From Alphaproteobacteria bacterium (lineage in GTDB: Bacteria > Pseudomonadota > Alphaproteobacteria > Sphingomonadales > Sphingomonadaceae), in assembly GCA_018970965.1 (NCBI GenBank), contig JAGWVG010000028.1, positions 1 to 11,326 of the forward strand: a DNA stretch of 11,326 nt, written 5' to 3'. Shown in pieces: positions 1 to 7,360 of this stretch. Under the pieces are notes generated by a model that saw only the letters and a program-made list of their open reading frames with translations, had not been told where the DNA came from and did no database searches. Within the stretch, counting starts at the first letter, position 1, and every line of letters begins with the position of its first letter. A program made the translations under genes and the position numbers.

Positions 1-26
1 TCGGCATTTTCGGGCATAGATGCGCT

Positions 27-404
27 GTGCATAAAGGATTCGCCTTGCCATTTGATCGCGACCAGCTGGATCGCTTTGCCATTGGGCTTTCCAGCCTGTG
101 CGTGGCGCATTGCGTTGCCTCGTCGATTATTTTGGCGGTTATGGCATCCGCTGGCGGCCTTCTGTTGCATCCGCTGATCCATGAAATTGGCCTAGTCCTT
201 GCCATTCTGCTGGGCTTGGTCGGTCTCGGGCGTGGTGCGCTGACGCATGGGGCCCGTTTGCCAGCTGGGCTCGGCTTGGCAGGATTGGGGTTGATGGCTT
301 TTGCACTGACCCAGCCGCATGATGGCAGCGAGGCGCTGTTCACCATTTTGGGCGCAACGCTTTTGGCGATTGGCCATTATCTCAACCGCAAGGCCTTCGT
401 CTAA
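27..404 (+). CDS. MerC-domain membrane protein (start uncertain)
   Basis: This is a small integral membrane protein of about 125 residues with roughly four hydrophobic segments (near residues 17-43, 52-73, 78-96 and 101-118). The first segment contains a Cys-x3-Cys pair (C25, C29 in CVAHC), preceded by DRFAIGLSSL, which is the hallmark of the MerC family. Classical MerC proteins carry Hg(II) across the inner membrane. Chromosomal MerC-domain proteins without a mer operon are common in sphingomonads and their substrate is generally unproven. No mer genes are visible here. The gene lies 56 bp upstream of a Zur-type regulator on the same strand, so a role in zinc or other metal homeostasis is a reasonable inference. 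The GTG at 27 has no clear ribosome binding site and the frame is open to the window edge, so the true start may lie upstream. Confidence 0.8.
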   Translation: MHKGFALPFDRDQLDRFAIGLSSLCVAHCVASSIILAVMASAGGLLLHPLIHEIGLVLAILLGLVGLGRGALTHGARLPAGLGLAGLGLMAFALTQPHDGSEALFTILGATLLAIGHYLNRKAFV

Positions 405-425
405 ACACCTCCATCCGGCGGTGGC

Positions 426-458
426 TTGCGATCCACTGCGTCTGGTCATAATCTGACC
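426..458 (+). promoter_or_regulatory. Putative promoter and palindromic operator of the Zur-type gene
   Basis: A -10-like CATAAT (447-452) ends 8 nt before the ATG at 461, which would place the transcription start at or next to the start codon, giving a leaderless mRNA. A weak -35-like CTTGCG/TTGCGA (425-431) lies 15-16 nt upstream. Exactly over the -10 is an inverted repeat, GGTCA-TAATC-TGACC (444-458). There is no Shine-Dalgarno sequence ahead of 461, consistent with leaderless initiation. An operator for autoregulation is plausible but the 5-bp arms could arise by chance, and the sequence does not match the AT-rich Zur boxes I know from other alphaproteobacteria. Confidence 0.35.
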
Positions 459-460
459 TT

Positions 461-925
461 ATGGGGCACCCTCGTCATCATCATGATCTGCCGGCCGGCG
501 ATGCGCTGGTCGATGCCGCACGCAACGCCATGGCGCGGTCAGGCGAACAATGGACGGCTATGCGCGCGAGTGTCTTTGACGCGCTGGCGAGCTTTGAAAA
601 GCCCGCTTCGGCCTATGACATTGCTGAGGCTGTTTCAGCAGCCCAAGGCCGCCGCGTCGCCGCCAATAGCGTCTATCGCATTCTGGACCTGTTCGTTTCT
701 GCCAATGTCGCGACGCGCGTGGAAAGTGCCAACGCTTATATTGCCAATGCGCATCCCAATTGCGCGCATGATTGCATCTTTCTGGTCTGTGACGATTGCG
801 GAGCAACCACGCATATCGATGATGATCAGATTGCCGCCAGCGTTCGCGCAGCTGCCCGCAAAGCGGGGTTTGAGCCCAAACGGCCCGTTGTGGAAGTGCG
901 CGGCAGCTGTCCCGATTGCCAATAA
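461..925 (+). CDS. Fur-family transcriptional regulator, Zur-like
   Basis: This 154-residue protein has the Fur-family layout: a winged helix (about residues 30-90, with the recognition region VAANSVYRILDLF at 67-79) followed by a metal-binding dimerisation domain. Cys pairs C110/C113 (CDDC) and C150/C153 (CPDC) form the structural zinc site. H98, C101, H103 and C105 are candidate ligands of a regulatory site, and the N-terminus is His-rich (H3, H6-H8). The lack of the canonical HHDH iron-sensing motif and the cysteine content favour a zinc sensor (Zur) over Fur or PerR. The expected role is repression of zinc-uptake genes when zinc is replete. ATG 461 is chosen because it gives the expected N-terminus. 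It has no ribosome binding site but a -10-like element at leaderless spacing. It follows the MerC-like gene and ends 25 bp from the convergent amidohydrolase gene. The assignment to Zur rather than another Fur subfamily is inferred. Confidence 0.85.
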   Translation: MGHPRHHHDLPAGDALVDAARNAMARSGEQWTAMRASVFDALASFEKPASAYDIAEAVSAAQGRRVAANSVYRILDLFVSANVATRVESANAYIANAHPNCAHDCIFLVCDDCGATTHIDDDQIAASVRAAARKAGFEPKRPVVEVRGSCPDCQ

Positions 926-950
926 GGCGCAGCGTGATCTGTCAGCGTAT

Positions 951-2651
951 TTAGCGCTTTTCAGCGGCATCGGGCCGCGACCAAACACGCTGCCCGCCCA
1001 CCCAGCTTTCAAACACTTTGGCCCCGCGCAGTGCGTCAGGGGCCGCCGTCAGCGGATCAACATCTAACAAGATGAAATCAGCCCAAAGGCCAGGGGCAAG
1101 CCGTCCAACACGGCCCTCGGCAAAGCTGGCATAAGCCGCCCCAGTTGTGAAACCCGCCAAGGCATCTGCGCGCGTCACCCGCTCTTCAGGCCGCCAACCG
1201 CCCGGCGGCGCGCCACGGGCATCTTGCCGCGTAAAAGCGGCGGCAAGACCAGCAAACGGGTCCGGGCTTTCCACCGGAGTGTCCGATCCAAAAGCCAACC
1301 GAACGCCTGCCAATTGCATGGAATGCCACGCATAGGCACCCGTCAATCGGCCATTGCCCAGCCGCGCCTCGGCCATTAGCCGATCACTTGTCTGATGCAC
1401 GGGCTGCATCGAAGCAATGACACCCAATTGTGCAAAACGCGGGATATCCGCTGGATCTACAATTTGGGCATGCTCAATCCGCCAGCGCCGATCGCCGCCA
1501 TAGCTCTCTGACAGATCAGCAATGGCATTCAGCACCTGCGCATTGGCCGCATCGCCAATTGCGTGGACCGCAATTTGAAAACCATCCATTGCCGCCCGGC
1601 TCATCAAATTGCGCAGCTTTGCATCATCCAGAAACTGCAAGCCCAGCTCGGTGGGCTTATCGGCATAAGGCTGTTTCAGCCATGCCCCGCGCGAGCCCAA
1701 TGCACCATCGGCATAAAGCTTCACACCCGCCATGCGCAGCTTATCGCCATAAAGCCACGGCGTTGGTTCACCCGCTGTAATCTGCGCCATCGGTTCAATA
1801 CTGGCCGAATAGCTGAAGATGCGTGTGCGCAACCACCCTGCATCGCCCGCGCGGCGGAAGGTCAGCCAATCGGCCACGCTGGTGCCCATGTCGGCAATGC
1901 TCGTAATGCCCAGCGACAAAAACAAGTCTTGCGCCTTGGCCAGAGCCAAGTCCCGATCCTTCGCTACGGGTTGCGGCACATGCGCTTCCACCAACTGCGT
2001 CGCAGCATCGACAAACACGCCACTCGGCTTGCCATCGGCGATTTGCACTTGCCCACCTGCGGGGCTTTTTGTTGTGGCCGTGATGCCCGCTGCGGCCATT
2101 GCAGCACTATTTGCCCAACCTGCATGGCCATCGACCCGTGCCAGCCATACAGGTCGATCAGCAACCGCGGCATCTAACTCTGCTGCGGTTGGAAAGCGGC
2201 CAAGGCCCCAAATTTCCTGATTCCAACCACGCCCCAAAATCCATTTCCGATTGGGATTGGCGCGCGCATAGGCGGCAATTTTGGCTTGCGCTTCGGCAAG
2301 ACTGTGCGTGTCAGACAGGTCGAGCGTCAGCTGTTGAAAGCCCAGCTCCATAACATGGCCATGCGCATCTATCAGGCCCGGCAGAAGAACTTTGCCTTGG
2401 CCGTCGAGCCGCGCATCAAACACTTCTGGCGGCGCGTTTTTCTTCCGCTTTGCACGCGGTGCCTCGGCTTGGGCATCGGGCCCAGGGATCAGCCGTGCGA
2501 TTTTCCCATCGCGCCCAATGACCAACCCCGTAAAGCGCACCACCTCGCCCTGTGCGTTCAAGGTTACGCCGCGGACATTTTCAATCAGCGTGTCTGCCGC
2601 CGCTGGGGCTGCAACCAGCGCGGCTAAGGCGCACGCCAAGAGCCGCTTCAT
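951..2651 (-). CDS. Secreted YtcJ-like amidohydrolase (amidohydrolase family 3)
   Basis: This is a metal-dependent hydrolase of 566 residues with a cleavable signal peptide (KR, hydrophobic core, cleavage near APAAAD at residues 15-20), so it probably acts in the periplasm. Family landmarks are in order: H97 and H99 in DAHGHV on strand 1, a lysine in KLYADGALGSRGAW (K311), H363 (AVHAIGD), H394 (IEHAQ) and the catalytic D457 (GSDTPV). This matches the YtcJ/NfdA-like group, whose members hydrolyse N-formyl or other amide bonds. The substrate here cannot be told from sequence. A basic insert (KRKK near residue 70) precedes the strand leading to HxH. The ATG overlaps the stop of the upstream dehydrogenase (ATGA, 2648-2651), with a GAAGG ribosome binding site 4 nt upstream, so the two genes are translationally coupled. 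The gene is convergent with the Zur-type gene. Confidence 0.88.
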   Translation of the reverse strand: MKRLLACALAALVAAPAAADTLIENVRGVTLNAQGEVVRFTGLVIGRDGKIARLIPGPDAQAEAPRAKRKKNAPPEVFDARLDGQGKVLLPGLIDAHGHVMELGFQQLTLDLSDTHSLAEAQAKIAAYARANPNRKWILGRGWNQEIWGLGRFPTAAELDAAVADRPVWLARVDGHAGWANSAAMAAAGITATTKSPAGGQVQIADGKPSGVFVDAATQLVEAHVPQPVAKDRDLALAKAQDLFLSLGITSIADMGTSVADWLTFRRAGDAGWLRTRIFSYSASIEPMAQITAGEPTPWLYGDKLRMAGVKLYADGALGSRGAWLKQPYADKPTELGLQFLDDAKLRNLMSRAAMDGFQIAVHAIGDAANAQVLNAIADLSESYGGDRRWRIEHAQIVDPADIPRFAQLGVIASMQPVHQTSDRLMAEARLGNGRLTGAYAWHSMQLAGVRLAFGSDTPVESPDPFAGLAAAFTRQDARGAPPGGWRPEERVTRADALAGFTTGAAYASFAEGRVGRLAPGLWADFILLDVDPLTAAPDALRGAKVFESWVGGQRVWSRPDAAEKR

Positions 2652-3517
2652 TTTGCCTTCAACCGGCGGATCAGCGCACTGGTATCCTGACGGCCACCGC
2701 CCATGTCCTGAACTTCCGCATAAAATTGATCGATCAGCGCTGCGAGCGGCAACGTCGCACCATTGGCCCGTGCCTCTTCAAGCGCAAGACCCAAATCCTT
2801 GCGCATCCAATCGACGGCAAAGCCAAAATCAAACTCATCGCGCGCCATGGTTTCCCAGCGATTGAGCATTTGCCAGCTGGACGCTGCGCCGCCCGAGATC
2901 GATTCAAACACCTTGTCCAAATCAAGCCCCGCGGCCTGCGCAAAGCGCATCGCCTCTGACAGGCTCTGGATAATACCGGCAAAGGTGATTTGATTGACCA
3001 TCTTGGTCGTCTGGCCCGCGCCTGACGGGCCAACATGGACAATCTTTTTGGAATAGGCCTGCATATAGGGCGTGGCAGCAGCAATGGCGTCATCACGGCC
3101 GCCACACATCAACGTCAACGTGCCTTGTTCCGCGCCGATCTGCCCGCCGGTGACGGGGGCGTCGACAACCATCACGCCCGATCCTTTGGCTTCTACCGCC
3201 AATTGCCGGGCTATCCGGGCAGATACCGTTGTGTGATCGACAAAAACGCTGCCCGATTTCATGGTGCGAAACGCGCCATCGCGGCCCATTGTGACGGCTG
3301 CCAAATCCTCATCCGTACCGACACAGCTGATGACAGCCTCTACGCCATCTGCCGCTTCTGCGGGGGAGTTTGCCACGCGTCCACCATGCGCTGCGACCCA
3401 AGCCTCTGCCTTGGTGCGGGTGCGGTTATAGACAGTCAGCTCATGCCCTGCATGGGCCAGATGCCGGGCCATGGGGCCGCCCATTACCCCAAGACCGATA
3501 AATGCCAGTTTTGCCAT
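2648..3517 (-). CDS. NAD(P)-dependent 3-hydroxyisobutyrate dehydrogenase-family oxidoreductase
   Basis: This 289-residue cytosolic enzyme belongs to the beta-hydroxyacid dehydrogenase family. It has an N-terminal Rossmann fold (IGLGVMGGPMA, residues 7-17), a cofactor-specificity loop YNRT (30-33) whose arginine suggests NADPH, the substrate loop DAPVTGG (119-125), the catalytic lysine K172 in GAGQTTKMVNQ, and the all-helical C-terminal domain with KDLGLA (240-245). Relatives oxidise 3-hydroxyisobutyrate or reduce tartronate, glyoxylate or succinate semialdehydes. The substrate cannot be assigned here. The frame is open to 3769, but the family begins at MAKLAFIGLG, and that ATG (3517) has a GAAGGGG ribosome binding site just upstream. 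The longer reading would overlap the divergent threonine ammonia-lyase gene. It is the first gene of a two-gene operon with the amidohydrolase, overlapping it by 4 bp. The operon suggests linked substrates but no known pathway is evident. Confidence 0.88.
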   Translation of the reverse strand: MAKLAFIGLGVMGGPMARHLAHAGHELTVYNRTRTKAEAWVAAHGGRVANSPAEAADGVEAVISCVGTDEDLAAVTMGRDGAFRTMKSGSVFVDHTTVSARIARQLAVEAKGSGVMVVDAPVTGGQIGAEQGTLTLMCGGRDDAIAAATPYMQAYSKKIVHVGPSGAGQTTKMVNQITFAGIIQSLSEAMRFAQAAGLDLDKVFESISGGAASSWQMLNRWETMARDEFDFGFAVDWMRKDLGLALEEARANGATLPLAALIDQFYAEVQDMGGGRQDTSALIRRLKAK

Positions 3518-3655
3518 AGCCCCTTCTTTAAGCAGAGAATGCGTCCCGCGCCAGCCCATCACGGCACACGGATCGCCCCGCGCCATTGTGCCATGACCCA
3601 TGTTGAGCGGACATGCGTTTCTTTTCGCGCCATCCTGGGCTAAGCGCAGCCCATT
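3518..3655. promoter_or_regulatory. Divergent intergenic region, dehydrogenase / ilvA
   Basis: These 138 bp separate two divergently transcribed genes and must hold both promoters, but I see no convincing -35/-10 pair on either strand. The visible structure is a 6-bp inverted repeat TGGGCT-AAGCGC-AGCCCA (3636-3653) that ends 2 nt before the ilvA ATG at 3656. No Shine-Dalgarno sequence precedes that ATG. The hairpin could be an operator or could fold over the translation start. Confidence 0.3.
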
Positions 3656-4885
3656 ATGGCAGACCAAGACATGCTCCCCGTCACCCTCGCCGATGTCCGT
3701 GCCGCGCATGAGCGCATTCGCGACTCGATTGTCCGCACGCCCACGCTGCACAGCCAAACTTTGTCGCAAGTGACGGGAGCCAATGTCTGGCTGAAATTTG
3801 AAAACCTTCAGTTTACTGCGGCTTACAAGGAGCGTGGGGCGCTAAATCGCTTGCTGCAATTGGGCGATAATGCCCTCAAAGCAGGCGTCATCGCCGCATC
3901 GGCAGGCAATCATGCGCAAGGCCTTGCCTATCATGGCAAGCGACTGGGCGTGCCTGTCACCATTGTTATGCCCAAGCCGACTCCAATTGTTAAAGTCATG
4001 CAAACGCAAAGCCACGATGCACGCGTCGTGCTGTTTGGCGAGACCTATGATCAGGCCTATGCGCATGCCCGCGAGCTGGAGAAGGCAGAGAATCTGACCT
4101 TCGTCCACCCCTTTGACGAGCCCGAAATTATTGCAGGGCAAGGCACTCTGGCTTTGGAAATGCTGGAGGATGCCCCCGAGATTGATTGTTTTGCCGTGCC
4201 CATTGGCGGCGGCGGCCTGATTTCGGGTGTGTCCACTGTTGCGAGGGCATTAAAGCCAGAAGCGCAGGTGATTGGCGTGCAGGCAGAACTCTTCCCCAGC
4301 ATGTATAATGTTATCAAGGGCACCCAGCTGGATTGCGGCGGCGACACGCTGGCCGAGGGTATCGCCGTCAAATATCCGGGGGATTTGACGCGCCGCTTTG
4401 TCGCAGCGCAGGTCGATGACATTCAGCTGGTGGGCGAGCGCCATCTGGAACAAGCGGTTAGCCTCTTGCTGCAAATTGAAAAAACGGTTGTCGAAGGGGC
4501 CGGCTCGGCGGGCCTTGCCGCCTTGCTTGCCAATCCAGAACGGTTCCGTGGCCGCAATGTTGGCATCGTGCTGTGCGGCGGCAATATTGATACGCGCCTT
4601 TTGGCCAATGTGCTGTTGCGTGATTTGGCACGCTCAGGCCGTTTGGCGCGCGTCCGCTTGCGCTTGCAAGACCGGCCCGGCGCACTTTTTGGGGTGTTTG
4701 GGATATTCTCGGGCCTCGACGCCAATGTGCTCGAAATTTATCACCAGCGCGTCTTTACCAATTTGCCCGCCAAGGGCCTGATTACCGATATTGAATGCGA
4801 GTTGCGCGACAGTGCGCATCTGGAAGCCCTGCTGACCGCATTGGCCGAAGGCGGATATGATGCCAGCCTTGTTGAACCGGATTGA
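3656..4885 (+). CDS. ilvA: Threonine ammonia-lyase (threonine dehydratase) with ACT domain
   Basis: This 409-residue PLP enzyme converts threonine to 2-oxobutanoate and ammonia, the entry step of isoleucine synthesis. It shows the fold type II PLP core (about residues 1-325): the Schiff-base lysine K58 in AAYKERGALN, the substrate/PLP loop SAGNHAQG (82-89), the phosphate-binding glycine loop GGGGLISG (184-191) and C307 in VLCGGN near the pyridine nitrogen. A single ACT-like regulatory domain follows (about 330-405, DRPGALFGVFGIF), which in this family usually binds an amino acid effector. Length and the single ACT domain fit the 400-residue alphaproteobacterial form rather than the 500-residue E. 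coli IlvA with a doubled regulatory domain. ATG 3656 lacks a ribosome binding site. ATG 3671 (MLPVTLADV) is an alternative that better matches the usual N-terminus. No other ilv gene is nearby. Confidence 0.93.
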   Translation: MADQDMLPVTLADVRAAHERIRDSIVRTPTLHSQTLSQVTGANVWLKFENLQFTAAYKERGALNRLLQLGDNALKAGVIAASAGNHAQGLAYHGKRLGVPVTIVMPKPTPIVKVMQTQSHDARVVLFGETYDQAYAHARELEKAENLTFVHPFDEPEIIAGQGTLALEMLEDAPEIDCFAVPIGGGGLISGVSTVARALKPEAQVIGVQAELFPSMYNVIKGTQLDCGGDTLAEGIAVKYPGDLTRRFVAAQVDDIQLVGERHLEQAVSLLLQIEKTVVEGAGSAGLAALLANPERFRGRNVGIVLCGGNIDTRLLANVLLRDLARSGRLARVRLRLQDRPGALFGVFGIFSGLDANVLEIYHQRVFTNLPAKGLITDIECELRDSAHLEALLTALAEGGYDASLVEPD

Positions 4886-5001
4886 GACGAAAATTAACCG
4901 ACCTTTTCGGTAAAATGGCTTTTCAGCGGGTCTGCGAGGCGACATAGTTTGGCCTTGGCAGGCTGGTTTTAGACCAGCGGTAAGGAAAGGATGAAGGCCC
5001 G
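4886..5001 (+). promoter_or_regulatory. Intergenic leader of bpt with two hairpins
   Basis: This 116-bp gap holds two inverted repeats: ACCGA-CCTTT-TCGGT (4897-4911) just after ilvA, and GCTGGT-TTTAG-ACCAGC (4962-4978) just before the ribosome binding site GGAAAGG (4984-4990). The first has no T-tract on the plus strand, so it is not a typical terminator for ilvA; on the minus strand a short TAATTTT follows it. The second could influence bpt translation. I could not define a promoter with confidence. Confidence 0.3.
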
Positions 5002-5793
5002 GTGACGGCGCAATTTCGGTTTCCGCGCTTTTTTGTAACCAGCCCAGCGCCTTGCCCTTATTTGGCGGGCAAGATGGAGCGCAAAGTCTTTACCGATCTG
5101 TCTGGGACACATGCGGCAGAGTTAAACGAAGCGCTGAGCAAAATTGGCTTTCGCCGAAGCCAGGCCGTGGCCTATCGACCCAGTTGCGCAGACTGTTCCG
5201 CTTGCGTGTCGGTGCGTGTCATCGCGCGAGAATTTCAGCCCAATGCCAGCCAAAAGCGCCTGCTGAAAAAACATGCCGATTTAGAAGTTTCAGCATGTCA
5301 GCCTTGGGGAACCGACGAGCAATATCAACTGCTCAGGCGCTATCTGGCGGCGCGCCATCCAGGCGGCGGCATGTCGCAAATGGATGATATGGATTATGCC
5401 GACATGGTCGAGACGACACCTGTCGACACCCATGTGATCGAATATCGTGAGCCTGGCGCTGATGGCCGCCCCGGTCGCCTTGTGGGTGCCTGCCTGACTG
5501 ATCGGCAGAGCGATGGCTTGTCGATGATTTACAGCTTTTTTGAGCCCGATGATCGCCACCGCCCAGGCTTAGGCACGTTCATCATCCTCGATCATATCCT
5601 GCGCGCCGCAGACCATGGATTGCCCTATGTTTATCTGGGCTATTGGATTTCAGGGTCTCCGCGCATGGAGTATAAAATGCGCTTCCAGCCGCTGGAACGA
5701 TTGGGGCCTGATGGCTGGGCCCAATTTTCTGCTGACAGGGCCAATGAACCCGTCCAGCCGCCCGAACTCGCGCGCGTGATGATCCCCGCTTAA
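5002..5793 (+). CDS. bpt: Aspartate/glutamate leucyltransferase (bacterial Ate1-like aminoacyl-tRNA-protein transferase)
   Basis: This 263-residue cytosolic enzyme of the bacterial N-degron pathway would transfer leucine from Leu-tRNA to proteins with N-terminal Asp or Glu, marking them for ClpS/ClpAP. The N-terminal ATE domain has the family cysteines: C18 in TSPAPCPYL, and C62, C65 and C68 in [16 protein letters not shown], possibly a metal or Fe-S site. The C-terminal GNAT-like domain has [20 protein letters not shown] (about 174-193) and [15 protein letters not shown] (211-225), both diagnostic. Length is normal. The GTG at 5002 is chosen because the family starts with [18 protein letters not shown] lies 11 nt upstream. 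Between them sits a 4-codon ATG...TGA (4991-5005) whose stop overlaps the GTG. The gene ends 8 bp from convergent thiSG. Some annotations call this family arginyltransferase; I infer leucyl specificity from family knowledge. Confidence 0.93.
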   Translation: MTAQFRFPRFFVTSPAPCPYLAGKMERKVFTDLSGTHAAELNEALSKIGFRRSQAVAYRPSCADCSACVSVRVIAREFQPNASQKRLLKKHADLEVSACQPWGTDEQYQLLRRYLAARHPGGGMSQMDDMDYADMVETTPVDTHVIEYREPGADGRPGRLVGACLTDRQSDGLSMIYSFFEPDDRHRPGLGTFIILDHILRAADHGLPYVYLGYWISGSPRMEYKMRFQPLERLGPDGWAQFSADRANEPVQPPELARVMIPA

Positions 5794-5801
5794 AAAGCGC
5801 G

Positions 5802-6776
5802 CTAAATAAGCCCCGCCAGCGGCGAAGAGGGGTCAGCATACATACGGCGGCCCATGCGGCCCGCACGATAGGCCAAGCGGCCGCTTTCAACAGCCTGCTT
5901 CATAGCCCGCGCCATCAAAATCGGGTCTTTCGCTTCCGCAATGGCCGTGTTCATCAGCACACCTTCGCAGCCCAATTCCATCGCGACTGCCGCATCAGAT
6001 GCCGTGCCGACGCCGGCATCCACCAGCACAGGAACCTTAGCCCCTTCGACAATCAGGCGGATGGTCACGCGGTTTTGAATGCCAAGGCCAGAGCCAATGG
6101 GGGCCCCCAATGGCATGATGGCAACCGCCCCGGCCTCTTCCAGCTGCTTGGCGGCAATTGGATCATCCACGCAGTACACCATCGGCTTAAAGCCTTCTTT
6201 GACCAAAGTTTCGGTGGCTTTCAGCGTTTCGCGCATATCTGGGTAAAGCGTGCGGGCTTCGCCCAGAACTTCAAGCTTCACCAAATCCCACCCCCCGGCT
6301 TCGCGTGCTAAACGCAGCGTGCGCACGGCCTCATCGGCGGTAAAACACCCAGCGGTATTGGGCAGATAGGTAAATTTTTTGGGATCAATAAAGTCGGTAA
6401 GCATTGGCGCCTTTGGGTCCGACACATTCACGCGGCGCACGGCCACCGTAATAATCTCAGCCCCTGACGCCTCGAGCGCGGCTGCGTTTTGGGCGAAATC
6501 CTTATATTTTCCAGTGCCGACAATCAGCCGCGAGTGGAAGGTGCGGCCAGCAACGCTCCAGCTATCTTCCGCCGCGCCGCCGCCGACAAAATGGACAATC
6601 TCAAGGCTATCCCCATCGCTGATAGCGACATTTGCCAAGGTCGAGCGCGGCACAATTTCCAAATTGCGTTCGACCGCAACTTTGGCGGGATCAAGGCCAA
6701 TTTCCGCCACCAATTGTGCGATGCTGATGCCCGGCGCGACCTGACGGGGTTCGCCATTCAACTGGATGGAAATCAT
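5802..6776 (-). CDS. thiSG: ThiS-ThiG fusion: sulfur carrier protein / thiazole synthase
   Basis: One 324-residue chain combines two thiamine proteins. Residues 1-67 are ThiS, a ubiquitin-like carrier ([13 protein letters not shown], ...[13 protein letters not shown]) whose Gly-Gly (65-67) would normally be the C-terminus that is adenylated and thiocarboxylated. Residues 70-324 are ThiG, a TIM barrel that makes the thiazole phosphate from deoxyxylulose 5-phosphate, dehydroglycine or glycine, and ThiS-COSH. It shows [16 protein letters not shown] (76-91), [14 protein letters not shown] (138-151), the imine-forming lysine K167 (LVKLEVLG), [14 protein letters not shown] (223-236) and [12 protein letters not shown] (252-263). 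The start is set at 6776 because ThiS proteins begin here; the frame runs on to 6887 but that part would overlap aroQ. A Shine-Dalgarno-like AAAGGA lies rather far upstream. No thiF, thiE, thiO or thiD is in the window. This fusion type exists in other proteobacteria. Confidence 0.93.
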   Translation of the reverse strand: MISIQLNGEPRQVAPGISIAQLVAEIGLDPAKVAVERNLEIVPRSTLANVAISDGDSLEIVHFVGGGAAEDSWSVAGRTFHSRLIVGTGKYKDFAQNAAALEASGAEIITVAVRRVNVSDPKAPMLTDFIDPKKFTYLPNTAGCFTADEAVRTLRLAREAGGWDLVKLEVLGEARTLYPDMRETLKATETLVKEGFKPMVYCVDDPIAAKQLEEAGAVAIMPLGAPIGSGLGIQNRVTIRLIVEGAKVPVLVDAGVGTASDAAVAMELGCEGVLMNTAIAEAKDPILMARAMKQAVESGRLAYRAGRMGRRMYADPSSPLAGLI

Positions 6777-6812
6777 CGAAACGGTCCGTTCCTTTGCCTT
6801 TTGCTGCAGGCC

Positions 6813-6840
6813 CATATAGGGGAGGGAGCAGACGTCGCAA
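6813..6840 (-). promoter_or_regulatory. Putative thiSG promoter
   Basis: On the minus strand TTGCGA (6840-6835) and TATATG (6818-6813) are separated by 16 nt, a reasonable sigma-70-type pair. Transcription would start about 30 nt before the thiSG ATG, so the leader is too short for a TPP riboswitch. The whole gap between thiSG and aroQ is only 91 bp and must also carry the aroQ promoter. Confidence 0.4.
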
Positions 6841-6867
6841 CCGGAACCCGATGGGGAGCAAGGCCAT

Positions 6868-7308
6868 ATGGCAGAAAAGCCTGTCATTTACGTGCTGAAC
6901 GGACCAAATTTGAATCTGCTCGGCACGCGTGAGCCCGATATTTATGGGTCTCAAACGCTTGATGATATTGCCGGGCAATTGGAAGATCAGGCGCAGGCTC
7001 TGGGTGTGGTGGTTGATGTCCGCCAATCCAACCATGAAGGCCATCTGGTGGATTGGCTGCATGAAGCGCAGACGATGAACGCCAAAGCGGTGCTTTTGAA
7101 CGCTGGGGCCTATACGCACAGTTCGATTGCGCTTTATGATGCGATCAAGGCGATCCAAACGCCCGTGATTGAGGTGCATTTGTCCAATCCGCACCGGCGT
7201 GAGGCATTTCGCCACAAAAGCTATGTGGGCGCGGCGGCCTTGGGGACCGTCGCTGGTTTTGGGGCGTTGAGCTACACGCTCGCGCTGGACGCGGCGGCCA
7301 AGCTCTGA
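6868..7308 (+). CDS. aroQ: 3-dehydroquinate dehydratase, type II
   Basis: This 146-residue enzyme performs the third step of the shikimate pathway (3-dehydroquinate to 3-dehydroshikimate) as a dodecamer of flavodoxin-like subunits. Visible landmarks are [19 protein letters not shown] (9-27) with R21 and the catalytic Y26, the substrate-binding [10 protein letters not shown] (77-86), E102 and H104 in EVHLSN, and R115 in the FRHKS segment. Length is normal. ATG 6868 is preceded by GGGGAG at good spacing (6853-6858). It is the first gene of an apparent aroQ-accB-accC operon, an order widespread in proteobacteria, with 52 bp before accB. It is divergent from thiSG. Confidence 0.96.
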   Translation: MAEKPVIYVLNGPNLNLLGTREPDIYGSQTLDDIAGQLEDQAQALGVVVDVRQSNHEGHLVDWLHEAQTMNAKAVLLNAGAYTHSSIALYDAIKAIQTPVIEVHLSNPHRREAFRHKSYVGAAALGTVAGFGALSYTLALDAAAKL

Positions 7309-7319
7309 CAAAGGGCGCC

Positions 7320-7334
7320 GCGCTGGCACAGCGC
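7320..7334 (+). other. Hairpin between aroQ and accB
   Basis: A perfect 6-bp inverted repeat GCGCTG-GCA-CAGCGC lies in the 52-bp gap between aroQ and accB and is followed by an interrupted T-rich run (7340-7351, TTATTTTGTTTT). It could be a weak transcription attenuator or an RNA stability element separating aroQ from accBC. The T-run starts several bases after the stem and is broken, so it is not a strong terminator. Confidence 0.35.
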
Positions 7335-7360
7335 CAAACTTATTTTGTTTTGGGGGTCAA

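Noticed and set aside
926..950. Terminator between the Zur-type gene and the amidohydrolase gene
   Set aside because: Only loose 4-bp pairings near a short TTTT are visible, partly inside the amidohydrolase coding sequence; not convincing.
426..1067. 213-codon plus-strand frame over the Zur-type gene
   Set aside because: It is the +1-shifted shadow of the regulator at 461-925 and runs into the antisense of the amidohydrolase.
3518..3769. N-terminal extension of the dehydrogenase frame upstream of 3517
   Set aside because: The family begins at MAKLAFIGLG, which has a good ribosome binding site; the extension has no family resemblance and would overlap ilvA.
6777..6867. TPP riboswitch upstream of thiSG
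   Set aside because: The gap is only 91 bp, the predicted leader about 30 nt, and I see none of the conserved thi-box segments.
6777..6887. N-terminal extension of the ThiS-ThiG frame
   Set aside because: ThiS starts at MISIQLNGE; the extension overlaps aroQ and the likely promoter.
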